A stretch of DNA of 64,000 nucleotides from Yponomeuta sedellus (taxonomy: Eukaryota > Arthropoda > Insecta > Lepidoptera > Yponomeutidae), in contig OW203722.1 of NCBI GenBank assembly GCA_934045075.1, forward strand, positions 186,001 to 250,000. The letters are read 5' to 3'. How positions within the stretch are numbered: position 1 is the first letter of the stretch; the number at the start of each line of letters is the position of its first letter. This document shows positions 53,599 to 64,000 of this stretch, piece by piece. Under the pieces are notes generated by a model that worked only from the letters and a program-made list of their open reading frames with translations, searched no databases and was not told where the DNA came from. The translations under genes were made by a program, and so were the position numbers.

Positions 53599-53905
53599 TG
53601 AGAGCTTAGTGCGAGTTTTTAACTACTCGATCGCGTTAACGTAAACTCATATTTATATGGCATCGAGGAAGCGCCACCTAGCGACAAGTATGGAAATTAA
53701 AATTGCTGAGTGCGAGTTGTAATGGTTTACGTTGAGAAGTGAACACGTTTACCAGCCAAAACACGAATAAACGCGTGCGAGTTTTACTGTGACAGCGTTT
53801 TGCCAGTTCGAACGGTTAACTTACTCATACTCACTACTCAATGCTCGATTAACGCGGTAGTAAAGTTATTCGATTGGATCTGTCAAACTCGCACTAAGCA
53901 CTCTG
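53599..53905. mobile_element. MITE with CAGAGTGCTTAGTGCGAG termini, copy 2
   Basis: The inverse-orientation partner of 23337-23647, about 307 bp, with the same internal blocks in reverse order (GCGCCACCTAGCGACAAGTA, ACACGTTTACCAGCCAAAAC, CGATTGGATCTGTCAAACTC). The left terminus has lost a base or two (CTGAGAGCTTAGTG). Confidence 0.8.
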
Positions 53906-54581
53906 GCAAAAAGCCTTGTTCGAAAACGAACCCGCGAATGCTACTAACTATCAATAAGCCCTTAGATTTTATCTACTATATCAGAAGCTCAACAATTTGT
54001 AGAGATTGAAAAAATATTTTGTTTGCTTTTGATCTTTTATCGTTTATACAAGAGAAAAATTTTATTCAATTTTCTAAGCACAGATAATGTCTGAAGCTGA
54101 GTATACGCGATTCAGCATCAATGCGCCTAGTTTCTTTTGCTGTTCATAAAAAGTGCGCCTAAAAAAAGTTTTAAGTAATAGCAACCACTGCACTACCTAA
54201 TACCACCTAATCCCACTTAATAGAAACTACTCCATATATGCTGGGTCGGTTAAGAGTCTTTAGAGCATACCTCCACCAGTCAAGGTTCACTTGAATGGTT
54301 TGCCAACTTAGTCCAGCTTGGCAATTGGTTTACCTCGAGGCAAATGGCCCCAGACCTTGGTATGTTGTAGGCATTAAACATCATGTTATGTTTAGATTTA
54401 AATCCGAATTAACTTATTTAATTTTTTGTCGGAAGAGCCCAACCAGGTTCCGCTCTTATTGGTACAGCTCATGGTGAATTGGTGAGTAGAGACGGAATGC
54501 TCGTCGTCGGTTGCTCATATCTGACTGAATCAAATATTAGTATCGTAATTCCAGATTCACTTACTAGAAATGCGTCAAACA
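53906..54581. other. No recognisable gene
   Basis: Unique, moderately AT-rich. No shared repeat or motif seen. Confidence 0.4.
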
Positions 54582-54592
54582 TTAAAATTTGT

Positions 54593-54777
54593 TCGAAATG
54601 GTTCGAAATTTCACTGATGCCGGTGAGTCGCCCATTGGCTCAATTGGTAGAGCGCTGGCACGGATAGCCAGAGGTTGCGGGTTCGAATCCCGGCATGGGT
54701 GAAATTTTTAGTCTCTAAATAGGTTTTTAAATTTGTCTTTAGCACGGGTTAGTGCATTAAAAATAAAAATAGTATAT
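54593..54777 (+). mobile_element. SINE family A, simple 5'-truncated copy with TSD
   Basis: TTAAAATTTGT flanks it (54582-54592 and 54778-54788). It starts just upstream of the tRNA-like part and runs to the A/T tail (TGCATTAAAAATAAAAATAG) with no inverted segment. It shows that ordinary insertion also occurs and defines the true 3' end. Confidence 0.88.
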
Positions 54778-54788
54778 TTAAAATTTGT

Positions 54789-56555
54789 GTAGTGATCTGA
54801 CCTTATATCATTACTTTTAACAATGTTACTTTCCCGCCTGTGCCATTATGTTGGTGGTTGTTTAATAAACACTTTTTATCAAGCTCATTGTTTTTCCCTC
54901 ACAGAAGCGTGCCAAAGCAGGAGGACTAAGCTCGGTGCAAACCAAATGTCGAGTTACACATACATAAAAGAGCTTTCTCTTCTTTTTTGACAAGCCGCGG
55001 GGCAAAAGTGCTTGTTTCGTCTCAAAGTATAATTCGGGTCGTCTGCTTTGATATCTTTATATTAAAACATCGTATTTGTTACACATTAGAAAGAGGAAAT
55101 TACTTTACCTTTTCACAAATACATTCCGATAAAAACACTACTCTATACCTAAACTGCCGTACCAGTGCTATCTGTTCACGATTTAAACTTGATTTAACTT
55201 CTCTCGATCTAAAATTAAGCTTTAAAAAACTGACTGACAAACAAAAATTATGATAGAATAAAAAACGGACAAAAACACACAACCTCAAAGACACAACTTT
55301 TCACTAGTCGTCTATCTAGACTATCATCTGATGAAATATAGTTTGCTTGACGTAGGAAAGACCTAGTAGTGGGATTTATTTATGAGCTAGATTGACAAAT
55401 GATGTGGTTATTAATTTGTTTCTTTTACTCAACAAGGGAGCAATGGATCGACGTGTTATTTTACAAACTATCTCTTCTGTAGGCCGCAGAGCAACTTTCT
55501 GCCTTAAACTTCAGATCCCTGGATTTCTAAACTCTAGAGGTAGTTAGTACAAAATGGGACATCGTGGGTAAGGTCGCAACCGAGCTGAATCGAGGCGAAA
55601 CGCCACAGTGCTTGGTCCGCCCGCGTTGCCGCCAATTGATGAACAATTTGCCGTTTATGCGGCCGCGATACATAAACTTTACGGTCTTAACACGGGACGC
55701 ATTAAATTATTTACTGTCAAAACATATTGAAAATATCACAATCTCACTTGATGGGGGACATAAAATGGGTGTTTGTTGTTCAATTTATTAGACTGTGTCC
55801 TATAGCGAAATTCAATTAAGAAGCCGCGCTATCGATTCTTTATCAATAAAATCAATTTACTGATTTTCATTTACATTGGAGATTAAACAGAGATTTTATT
55901 TTGTTTGATTAAAGAAAAAGTTGGATTGCATTTTTTGGGCTATGATCGTTATTTCTACTTGTATTATCTTAAAAAATAACGGATTCAATAGAAGGAGAGG
56001 GAAATGTAATGTATTGATAACAAATGACAGTTTACCAATAATGATATAATTGAATTGGATACAAGGAGATGATTTCAAATCGTAGAGTACTGACACAAAA
56101 CAGATGCTATCTGTTGAAAGCTGATAAATAAATAATGACATAAATCCCATAGAAACATGTAATAAATAAAATCGTTATATTTATATTATATTTTATATAT
56201 AGAATAGAATATTTATATATTGGGCAAAAACATTAGTACACAGCTTTTACAAAATGGTATTACTTAAAATATATTCAAACGATGCCACAAACATTTTAAC
56301 ATATTTTACAGTCTATAGCTCTACCATCACGATGGTAACGAACGCAAGGCGCATAAAGCTCAGGCGATAAGGAAATAAACCTACACTTTCAAGTCACAGA
56401 CGAGAAAAAAGGTCTTAAACAAATAAAAATCACGATTATTAAAATTACAGAGAGCTATATAAAATCTTCATCTGCAAATGAGTGTCCTCCGGCACACAGT
56501 CTCACCCTCACCCTCCACGTTTTGCCTAGGCTCTGTTAATGAGTTGTAGTATAAT
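54789..56555. other. Unique stretch, no gene identified
   Basis: A frame at 55564-55791 on the plus strand (ATELNRGETPQCLVRPRCRQ) has balanced composition but no motif known to me. 55900-56300 is very AT-rich. No family repeat lies here. Confidence 0.35.
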
Positions 56556-56568
56556 GACAATTGCACGA

Positions 56569-56938
56569 AGCGCTCGTGTCCTGGTCGAACCGAGTTATTG
56601 GAATCAATCACTTGAGTTAAGCAACAACAGGCGCGATCAGACCGTCCCGTGTCTGCCGCTATTGGCATTTTTCCGAGCGCTTCCTTGCTTCGCAAGGTAC
56701 GTTAAGCGTTCTTGCCAGCTGTTATATAATGGCAGTTATTAAGCAATGTCAGAGGCCTTGATAACTTCTGACAGTAAGGACCGCCACTGTCTTCAATCTA
56801 CAATATAATACAATCCTCCACCAACCCGGACTTGGCCCCCGTGGTAAAGTATGGCCTAACCTTCCTGAAAAGATGCATGCAGGAAAAGACCCGTTCCCCA
56901 GCAGTGGGGACATACCAGGGTTGATATCGATTGATATC
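56569..56938 (+). mobile_element. 5S-derived SINE family E, long copy with 13-bp TSD
   Basis: GACAATTGCACGA flanks it exactly (56556-56568 and 56939-56951). The head AGCGCTCGTGTCCTGGTCGA and GAGTTAAGCAACAACAGG is followed by a small deletion over the box C GGATGGGTGA words. The body reaches CCCCAGCAGTGGGGACATAC and a tail in which the TTGATATCGA decamer is duplicated. Confidence 0.9.
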
Positions 56939-56951
56939 GACAATTGCACGA

Positions 56952-57500
56952 CCGCGTTGATTTAATTTCATTGCACCTTCAGGTGCACTACGCGCGCACA
57001 ATGTATCCAATCTTTTAGGTGTCAATGGTATAAAAACACATCTCGTAATGTATAATTTTCATTGTAATATATACTTACAGTATTAAGATCAAAGTCTCCA
57101 TTTTATTTTATCGTTACCGGCATACAATCTTGTCTGGATTTTACTTTTGAATTAACAAACATTTTTATCTTATCTTATACATCCAATACAAATATAGTAG
57201 GTACTGTGTTATAATACAGCGCAGTTGCTCTTTTAGTAACATTCTTCTTCGTAAATCAGCTTCGTGCGAAGGGCGCCGAGTGATTGGCGTTATTGGGCCG
57301 CGAGATCCAAGCGATTGTTCTAATGACGAACATTTGCTTGCTCCAAAGCCCCTTTTATTTTAATTTAAGTCAATAGTGCTATTTAGGAAGTAAACGTTGA
57401 TATAAGGAATAGTATGATTATTTTAGTCTTTACATCAGTGTGTGGATAGACGGTTAGTCACTGCCGAAACTTATATTGTATTTCGGCATAGAAATAAATT
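56952..57500. other. No recognisable gene
   Basis: AT-rich DNA. A short GC-rich patch near 57265-57310 has CGCCGAGTGATTGGCGTTAT. No repeat is assigned. Confidence 0.35.
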
Positions 57501-57745
57501 ATAAAATAAATAAATATTCATGGACATATTACATAGATCTCGTTAGCCCTATACTAAGTACAACTAAATGACTTGTGTTATAGGTGCTAACTCGACGAGA
57601 GATTTAATACAATAAATACATAGAAAACGTCCAAGACCCGAGACAAATTAGAAAAGTTCCTTTCCTAGTTTGACTCGGCCGGGGATCGAACCCGAGACCT
57701 TCGGTTTTACAGTCAGCGTGCCAAACCGCTGCGCCACCGAGGTCG
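57501..57745 (-). mobile_element. SINE family C, copy 2
   Basis: Full-length match to 44251-44490. The head in plus orientation ends GCCAAACCGCTGCGCCACCG with B-box inverse GGGGATCGAACCCGAGACC. Fewer changes in the tRNA-like part than copy 1. Confidence 0.8.
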
Positions 57746-58394
57746 TCAGAAAAATCTACTCGAGTATTTCCTGAATGCATTGACTCTAAAACGAACCGCT
57801 AGAAGTATCCATTTCACAAAACGACGCAGTTGACTCTCGGTATCCAACCAAAACAGGATTATTTTCAGAAAACGATAGGAATGAGCCGTTCATTTTCCGT
57901 AAATGGAGATGCAATATCCCGGGAACTCTTCTGGCGGAAGTATGTGTCGAAAGACGTCGATAAAGAGACGGGAACACATGCACAAAGAAAGCACAGGGAG
58001 TAACGAAAAAATACCTGTCTCAATATTAGTAGATGTATTGACACTAAATACACACAAAGGAGAAAACTTTGTGTGTAAGGCTTATGTCGCACAGTTTTCA
58101 CGTTACACAAGTATCTACATGATTCTACACTGATTTTTTTGAGGCGAAGAACCGTCCACTTGAATGTATAAGAGGATTTGTAGAGCACGGACCGCCAGTT
58201 GCCATAACCTTTACGTACCCTCCTTCACTTCTTTTACAACTTTGGCTGCTTTCAAAGGGAATCAAAGTGAAAAAAGTTCGAAGCGAAGTGAAAGACGGGC
58301 CACGCACAGTGTACAATTCAATTGTCGACCGTCAAAATATTATGCGGATTTAGATAGAGGGGTTTTTTTAATTAATTTCAAAAACCTAATTAAT
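57746..58394. other. No recognisable gene
   Basis: Open frames on both strands overlap between 57865 and 58316 without known motifs. No family repeat seen. Confidence 0.35.
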
Positions 58395-58598
58395 TATTCG
58401 CAATACTCATACACAAAACGTTATATACTCGTATTAAACGGCCCGCTGCGAAAAACTAAAAGATAATTGAGTGTACTCGCCCCTTCAGTCTACCCGTTAC
58501 CAAGGCAACTGCAACGCTGCCGAAACGTCGGGAAATAAAGTAATTCCGTTTTACCTAATAAATAATCGCGATTGGGTCCGTTTAATATATAACTATAT
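58395..58598. repeat. Family P inverted pair
   Basis: CGCAATACTCATACACAAAA and CTCGTATTAAACGGCCCGCT are met by the inverse at the right end (GGGTCCGTTTAATATATAAC). Between them lie GCAACGCTGCCGAAACGTCG, an AGTAATTCCGTTTTACCTAA stretch and the CGCGATT word. This is a clean short version of the 17880-18287 structure without the nested hairpin. Confidence 0.6.
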
Positions 58599-59020
58599 AC
58601 CACTATTAATTTACTTCACAATTTAACTAATAACGGAGGTCAGTAACAGCATCTGTCGCGTACTACAGTTAGAGTCTACTGCGATCACCCACCTAACGTG
58701 GCGTGGTGATTACGGGCAACACCCCCTATGGTTATCATGTTTTGTGGCGTCCCCTGTAGACGGATTATGCCTAGCAGTGGACAAACAATGGCTGATATTG
58801 GACTGCCACAGTGGCGTAAGAATAACCTGTACCATGTGGTCGATAGCCCGTCTCGCGTATGGATGATGCCATTACCACAGAGAGCCCTCGGATTTGCCCT
58901 TATTGAGGGCTATTGAGCCCTAACGCGGTGTGAGGGACAAGCGACTGGATGTTAGTTAGTTTGTCCTGTGGTTTCCGCACTTAGCCTCATAGTTGGGCCA
59001 TTGTACGTAGCGACTGGATG
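58599..59020 (-). repeat. Family D scrap and unassigned DNA
   Basis: 58940-59012 (GTCCTGTGGTTTCCGCACTT, AGCCTCATAGTTGGGCCATT) is the inverse of the 3' part of family D at 33780-33830. Upstream, CTAGCAGTGGACAAACAATG, then GGCTGATATTGG, may be a LINE 3' end. The rest is unknown. Confidence 0.45.
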
Positions 59021-59227
59021 TTATGTACCTAAATAAGTCGCTAGACTTAACCCCGACAACGAGTCAACGATGGTAGACTTCTTTATTTATGATAAAAATA
59101 TCATTACAAAATAAAATAGTTACAAAACATTATTACTTATTAAAAAAAATACATTCACATCACTAAATAAATTTTCAATTCTCAATAAATTTTCGTCAAG
59201 AACACATAAAATAATAATAATGATAAT

Positions 59228-59390
59228 TGGCCTTTTTGCATCTACTTAATGAGATGATTTATACAGCGTCCAGTGGTATCTTCACTCACACTAGATGGGT
59301 AAAGGGACCACTCCGGCGCTGTAGTGCCTGGGACATGGTTTAATAGATGGTGTAGGCTTGCCCAGCACCTATACCATCCATAATATATAT
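59228..59390 (-). mobile_element. SINE family D 3' end, minus strand
   Basis: Inverse of 6345-6490: AATTGGCCTTTTTGCATCTA, GTGGTATCTTCACTCACACT, GGTGTAGGCTTGCCCAGCAC. A short TA run follows at 59383-59398. Confidence 0.75.
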
Positions 59391-59839
59391 ATATATATGG
59401 ATGGTAATAATAATAATAATTTAAACACACAAAAAAAAACACAAACTGAACAAACCACTCCGGAAAATATCTGAGCCAAAGGATCCCAAAACGAGGGTAG
59501 ATGCTCAACATCATGATTGTCGATAGTGATGAAAGATTTACCCCCGGTTTCTGGTAAATACCAAGCCGTTAATCTATTGTTAATAGCTGTCAGTTGACCA
59601 ATGTGCATACAAAAAAGCATTTGAAGGCTGTTAACAGTAAAGATAAAGATAAAGATATATTTATTTGCCTAAACATGTGTCAATAATATTACAGTAACAT
59701 GCATTATCAAGGTCTTAAATTATAACATTGTTGTCATATATATTTTGGTCCAACATGTTTTGCCGAGAGTAGCGTGCAAATAGGAGAGGCTCGCCATCAA
59801 CATCAAGTCATAAAAAGTATGTCGAAATACAATGTCAGA

Positions 59840-62626
59840 TTAAAATTTGTCATTTAGAAATTCATTGAGATTATAATAACATTTGTCAATTAACATTTTT
59901 TTTAACCTTATCTTAAATAAATTAGTATCTAATTGTTTATAACTTAATGGTATTTTATTATATATTATAGGAGTCATGCATATAATGCTTTTGCCCAATA
60001 AAGCTGTCTTCGCCGGCTGTAAACGTAATTTACTTTCATCACGTCTGTTTCTGATTACCGTTGCAGACAGACGTGGAAACAGTTCAGGGTTACTTTTTAC
60101 GAACACAGCTACTTCAAATATGTATAAAGCCGGAAGTGTTAGAATACGGTGTGTCACAAATAGATGTCTGCAGGTGTCAATGGGTTTAATGTGAAACATT
60201 GAACGTATACAGCGTTTTTGCATTTTAAAAGCTATTTCTTTGTTTGTTGAGTTTCCCCAAAAGATAATGCCATATCTACATACAGATTCAGCTAGGCCAT
60301 GATATGCTGCAAGTAATGTATCTGTACTAACTGATGAACTTAGTTTGAAAAGAATATAAGCAGAACTACTAACTTTTTTACATAATTCATCGATGTGGTG
60401 TTTCCAGTTCAATTGTCTATCAATTGTTAGGCCTAGGAAACGGGCAGTTTCCACTTCATTTATTATTACATTTTGATAACTTAATTTAATGTCAGAAGGA
60501 TTTTTTGGTCTTTGATTAAAATTTATTAATTTTTAAATTGTTATTTTCAAGCCACGATATTATTGATGTCAAAGAATTGTTTACGTCAGATTCATAATGA
60601 TTTATGTCCATGTTTTTTTTTATTGTCACTGTACTATCATCAGCAAATAATGTCATTGGTTGAGAGGTTGCTTTTGGTAGATCATTTATATATATAATAA
60701 ACAACAGAGGGCCTAATACGCTGCCTTGTGCACTCCGTATCTTAAATTACGGAATTCGGATCTGTACATTACTTCTTTTTTTGTTTTGAGATCGATCTTT
60801 GATACTTCTGTTAATTGTTTCCGATCAGAAAGGTAAGAAATCAATAGATCTAAAATATTGCCCCTTATGCCATAAGCTTCGAGTTTACTGGCTAGAATTT
60901 TGTGGTCTACGTAATCAAACGCCTGTGTCATATCGCAGTATATGGCACACACAGGGGTTCTTTTGTCTACCGCACAGATCACATTTTTTATAAATTCGTA
61001 AACAGCCAAATTAATTGTTTTGTTTTGTCTAAAGCCTTTCTGCTCATTACATAACATATTATTTATTTCAAAGTATTTATTAATTTCATTGTACAGGTAT
61101 TTCTCTACTACTTTAGAGAAAATAGATATTAGTGCAATAGGTCGATAGAATTCCATCAGTTCTCTATTTTCTTTTTTAAATAAAGGTTTTACAACAGTAA
61201 CTTTGAGGTCTTTTGGGAAAGTTCCATTTAATATACTTAAATTGATTATGTGACTTAGAGGATGGCATATGTATTTGTTTACAACTTTAATAATTTTAGT
61301 AATAATACCATCGAAACCTACACTATTCGTATTTTTCAAATTATTTATAATATTAAAAATACGCCCGGGTGTGCTAGGAGGCATGAACATAGATTTTTGT
61401 GGTTTATCAATACCTGATGTTATTTTTTTACCAGCTTCTGGTACGGGTTTTATTTTGTTCACAAAATAATTATTAAACGCACAAGCAATTTCTTTCGGGT
61501 TAGTGATTTCATAGCCATTAATTTTAATTTTAGCTATGGATTCTCTTGGTATATTCGGTCTCGATTTATTAATCACTTGCCATGCAGTTTTCGCTTTGTT
61601 CTGTGACATATTTATTTTATGGTCGTTTTGAGCGCGTTGTGTCAGTCTTATAATTTTCTTTAATAATTTAGCGTATGTATAATATTTTGATTTATTGGTT
61701 TCGTCAGGTTTCATTCTATACTTCCATAATAGGTCTCTCTTTCTTTTTGTGCATAGTCTTATACCCTTTGATATCCATTTTGGCTTAGTAATAACTTTCA
61801 TCATAGTCAATTTTTGTGGAAAACATTGGTCATAAAGCAGTTTAAAAATATCCATAAAGTTACCGTATGCATAATCGGGTTCATTAGAGTTATACACTTC
61901 AGAAAATGAAATGTTTTTTATGTATTTTTCAAATTTATCTATGTTGTTTTTGCTGTAGTCTCTAGTGAATTTGCGCCAAAATTTTATTTTAGTAATTTTT
62001 TTCACAGGTATTTTAATTAATTGGGCTGTGTGGTCCGATAAACCAAGTTCCAACACTTCCGTCTTACAAGGCCTTTTATAATTATGCATAAAGTTATCAA
62101 TACATGATTTACTAATTAATCGTGTTGGCTGCCGTAGAGCCATTTTTAGGTCATAATTCAATAGCAAATATTCAAGATCTCGTGTGGCATTATTATTTTT
62201 AAGCACATCTATATTAAAATCTCCAGCAACCAAAATGCCATTACAGTTAATCTTAGATGTCATTGTTAATACTTTTTCTAATCGATCAAAAAATATATTT
62301 AAATTATTCAATCTGTAAATGCAAATTATTATTATCTTATAGTCAATTAATTCAATAGCACAGCACTCAAATACATTAGGTACTGCAAACTTTCTTATAT
62401 CAGGAATCTCTCTCCATTTATGTAGGTTATTCACTATTATGCAGGCTCCGCCTCTTTTACTTGATGCTCTGCAAAAACTAGATGCCAATGAGTAGTTTGG
62501 AAGTTTCAGAAAATTTTCATATCCAGCCATTATAAAGTGTTCTGTAATGCATAAAACATCGATATTTTTTTCCTGTTCTGCTAGTTCAACCAGATTAATC
62601 GTGAGTGAGTCAGATTTGCTTAGCAA
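59840..62626 (-). pseudogene. LINE-1 ORF2: endonuclease plus reverse transcriptase, two frameshifts
   Basis: ORF2 nicks target DNA and copies element RNA into it. In order it shows HQNIAGLLSKSD just upstream of the first in-frame Met, CITEHF at about residue 27, GDFNID at 135-140 and LSDHTAQ at 196-202 (apurinic-type endonuclease). RT motifs are YRPIALIS, EQKGFRQNKT, YCDMTQAFDYVDH (catalytic Asp near residue 565), and TLFADDSTV in the second piece. Frameshift 1 lies near 60730 inside the YGVPQG-type motif, and frameshift 2 near 60520. The third piece (59840-60454 and upstream in frame) ends CYYNLNEFLNDKF. Because the endonuclease motif starts before the Met at 62626, the real start is further upstream, overlapping ORF1. 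Confidence 0.9.
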
Positions 62627-62660
62627 TCCCGCGATATTTTGGTGAAGTATATATAGATGT

Positions 62661-63815
62661 TTAGCCTCGAAAAAACACCGAGTTTCCTTTAGATGTTTCT
62701 TGCGCGGCTCCAGGCTTTTTTTGCTGACTTATTTGCTCCACTTTTTCCTTTTGTAAGTATTTAATATATTGTGCTAAACCTGTAAAAAATGTTTGCATTC
62801 CTCTCTTGTTCACCAGTCCTCTGTGTGAAAACATGTCATATGATAGGTCATAGTTTGAATCGAATGTGTAGGCGTACTCGTAAGTATTTACATCTATATA
62901 CAGAAGATTGTTGAAGAGTTCAACTCGTCCATTGTACAGTCTTGTGTCATTGCGAAGTCTAAAGGCAGGGAAACACAATATTATATTGGTTTGTTTAATA
63001 TTTTCCAGTTTATTTCTGAGTTGCACAACTAAGTTTGCAGGATCAGCGCTGGCCTCAAAATCTCCCTCACTTATTAGTATAATACAATAGTCATTCATAC
63101 CGAAACCCTCTATTTTTTGTTCGATTCCATGTAACATATGTCTCAGATCTCCTCCGTGCATATTATACCGAATTGCATTATATTCAGAGTCGAAGTTGGC
63201 TTGGATACAATTTAACATTTTGCTGTTTTTATTGCGGTCATCGCATATTACGCACAGTTTATTTTTCGTTCTTTGCTCTGTGTTTTTTTGTTCATTCATT
63301 TGTACCGTTGGATTCTGGTCAGTAATTTGTTTTTGCGTTATTAAGCATGATTTTGAGTTTTTTGGTGATTTTTTGTGTTTTGTTTGTTTAGGTTTTGTTT
63401 TGTTATCTGCTTTTACAGGTGTTTGGCTTATCTCTGTCTGAGTTTCTTTATTCCTTACATATTTTAGAGATGCTGTTTTTTTTGGTGTAAGCGTTTTTGC
63501 TTTTGTCTTTATAAGAGGGCTACTTGTAATTTGCTTGTAAACGTCATTTTTCTTTAAGAGTTCTTCGTTAAGCCGTTTTAAAGTCGTGTTTTCTAATGTC
63601 AGAGATTCAATTTCGACGTGCGCGCTTTTTAAGTCTGTCGATACTTTTTCTAGCTCTTCTCTTAGGCTTAGTAATACGTAATTATTTTCGTCGTCTGATA
63701 TCTCAGGTAGACTACTTCTGGTGCCATCTAGTGGTTGACCTAAAGAAACACTTTCATTTGTGTTTTCCGAATGTGTCCGCCTGCGTCTGAGTGTAATATT
63801 CTCAAAGAAATTCAT
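62661..63815 (-). CDS. LINE-1 ORF1 protein (coiled coil plus esterase-like domain)
   Basis: This 384-residue protein is intact. Residues about 50-100 form a leucine-rich coiled coil (LREELEKVSTDLKSAHVEIE, LTLENTTLKRLNEELLKK), which would let ORF1 form multimers on element RNA. Residues about 105-185 are a lysine-rich linker, likely RNA-binding. Residues about 188-360 begin KLCVICDDRNKN, contain DYCIILISEGDFEAS and TNIILCFPAF, and end SHRGLVNKRGMQTFFTGLAQ. This layout recalls the SGNH/esterase-like domain of CR1-type ORF1 proteins, though the canonical catalytic Ser is not clear. No PHD finger or zinc knuckle is seen. The ATG at 63815 is the first in frame after an upstream AT-rich leader. An open ORF1 suggests recent activity. 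Confidence 0.85.
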   Translation of the reverse strand: MNFFENITLRRRRTHSENTNESVSLGQPLDGTRSSLPEISDDENNYVLLSLREELEKVSTDLKSAHVEIESLTLENTTLKRLNEELLKKNDVYKQITSSPLIKTKAKTLTPKKTASLKYVRNKETQTEISQTPVKADNKTKPKQTKHKKSPKNSKSCLITQKQITDQNPTVQMNEQKNTEQRTKNKLCVICDDRNKNSKMLNCIQANFDSEYNAIRYNMHGGDLRHMLHGIEQKIEGFGMNDYCIILISEGDFEASADPANLVVQLRNKLENIKQTNIILCFPAFRLRNDTRLYNGRVELFNNLLYIDVNTYEYAYTFDSNYDLSYDMFSHRGLVNKRGMQTFFTGLAQYIKYLQKEKVEQISQQKKPGAAQETSKGNSVFFRG

Positions 63816-63835
63816 TGTCTTGTTTTAAATGACAA

Positions 63836-64000
63836 TTTCTTGAGAAACAAAAATTGTACCACCACTTGGGTCTCGATCCGGGTGCACGTTCAATGAGCGC
63901 GTCGGAGGGCAACTTCATGCACGATCAGCCACGGGGATGTTACAAGTTGGCTTCGACTTACGCGTACATATTCAGCGCAGATGAAATAGCCCGAGAAGAT
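63836..64000 (-). promoter_or_regulatory. Putative LINE-1 5' leader
   Basis: This region precedes ORF1 on the minus strand and includes a GGATCGAGACCC stretch close to a tRNA B box and GTGGCTGATCGTGCATGAAG nearby. It could be the element's 5' UTR with an internal promoter, or a separate SINE. The window ends before this can be resolved. Confidence 0.3.

Larger units (their letters stand above)
59641..63835 (-). mobile_element. LINE-1, near-complete CR1/Jockey-type retrotransposon
   Basis: Two open frames lie head to tail on the minus strand with a short overlap, then a 3' UTR of about 200 bp ending in ATCTTTATCTTTATCTTTAC, an ATCTTT-repeat tail. Order and sizes (ORF1 384 codons; ORF2 about 920 codons in three pieces) fit the CR1/Jockey group. 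The sequence from 63836 to the window end may be 5' UTR; the true 5' end and target duplication were not seen. The element is nearly intact: ORF1 is open and ORF2 has only two single-base frameshifts. Confidence 0.88.

Noticed and set aside
1..64000. Bacterial or viral contamination
   Set aside because: No operons, ribosome-binding sites or viral genes were seen. Repeat content with poly(A)-signal LINE ends and Pol III SINEs is eukaryotic throughout.

Overview
The window looks like nuclear DNA of an insect, most probably a moth or butterfly. It is AT-rich and I recognise no intact host gene. It is packed with transposable-element debris of types common in Lepidoptera: RTE-like LINE 3' ends with GATGATGATGA tails, tRNA-derived SINEs, a mariner, a Penelope-like fragment and short inverted-repeat elements. 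The order is inferred from repeat style, not proven. I saw no host exon, rRNA gene or credible tRNA gene. The protein-coding relics all belong to mobile elements.

Family names used here. Family A: a 309-bp tRNA-related SINE, often copied as a palindrome, at 3845-4032, 4923-5266, 20190-20655, 25764-25957, 30757-30885, 37358-37596, 37911-38157, 47343-48310 and 54593-54777. Family B: a tRNA-derived SINE at 2079, 9152, 23810 and 42478. Family C: a tRNA-derived SINE at 44251 and 57501. Family D: a tRNA-headed SINE at 355, 6108 and 33578, with 3' relatives at 59228. Family E: a 5S-rRNA-derived SINE with eight copies. Family F: a short unclassified repeat. Family P: Penelope-like terminal sequence. 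LINE-1 is a near-complete CR1/Jockey-type element (59641-63835). LINE-2 is an RTE-like element (10853-12297) with mini-derivatives. LINE-3 is an RT-bearing family with a TATG-repeat tail (38832, 47010, 49126). LINE-4 is known here only from 3' UTR pieces.

Layout. 1-9 kb holds a Penelope fragment, a MITE, family A palindromes, a small snap-back retroposon and stacked hairpins. 9-15 kb is mostly unique sequence with GC-rich islands, plus the internally deleted LINE-2. 15-24 kb holds a mini-LINE, a 0.75-kb inverted-repeat element, Penelope termini, a family A dimer and a MITE. 25.4-26.9 kb is a decayed mariner with a family A palindrome inside. 27-38 kb holds more LINE ends and SINEs. At 38.8-39.3 kb a LINE-3 copy carries a 52-unit TATG array. 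39.4-44 kb is largely unique. Near 45 kb a 0.38-kb inverted repeat with a hammerhead-like loop interrupts another repeat. At 47.3-48.3 kb lies a family A trimer, and at 49.1-49.8 kb a LINE-3 copy. 50-59 kb is mixed, and 59.6-64 kb is LINE-1 on the minus strand.

Main theme. Several unrelated short elements carry an inverted copy of themselves, yet are flanked by 11-18 bp direct repeats like LINE-mediated insertions. In five family A copies the fold-back arm ends at the same nucleotide, next to a T5 run that could be a Pol III terminator, and a sixth ends one base away. This suggests a recurrent snap-back step during reverse transcription. The observation is direct; the mechanism is inference.
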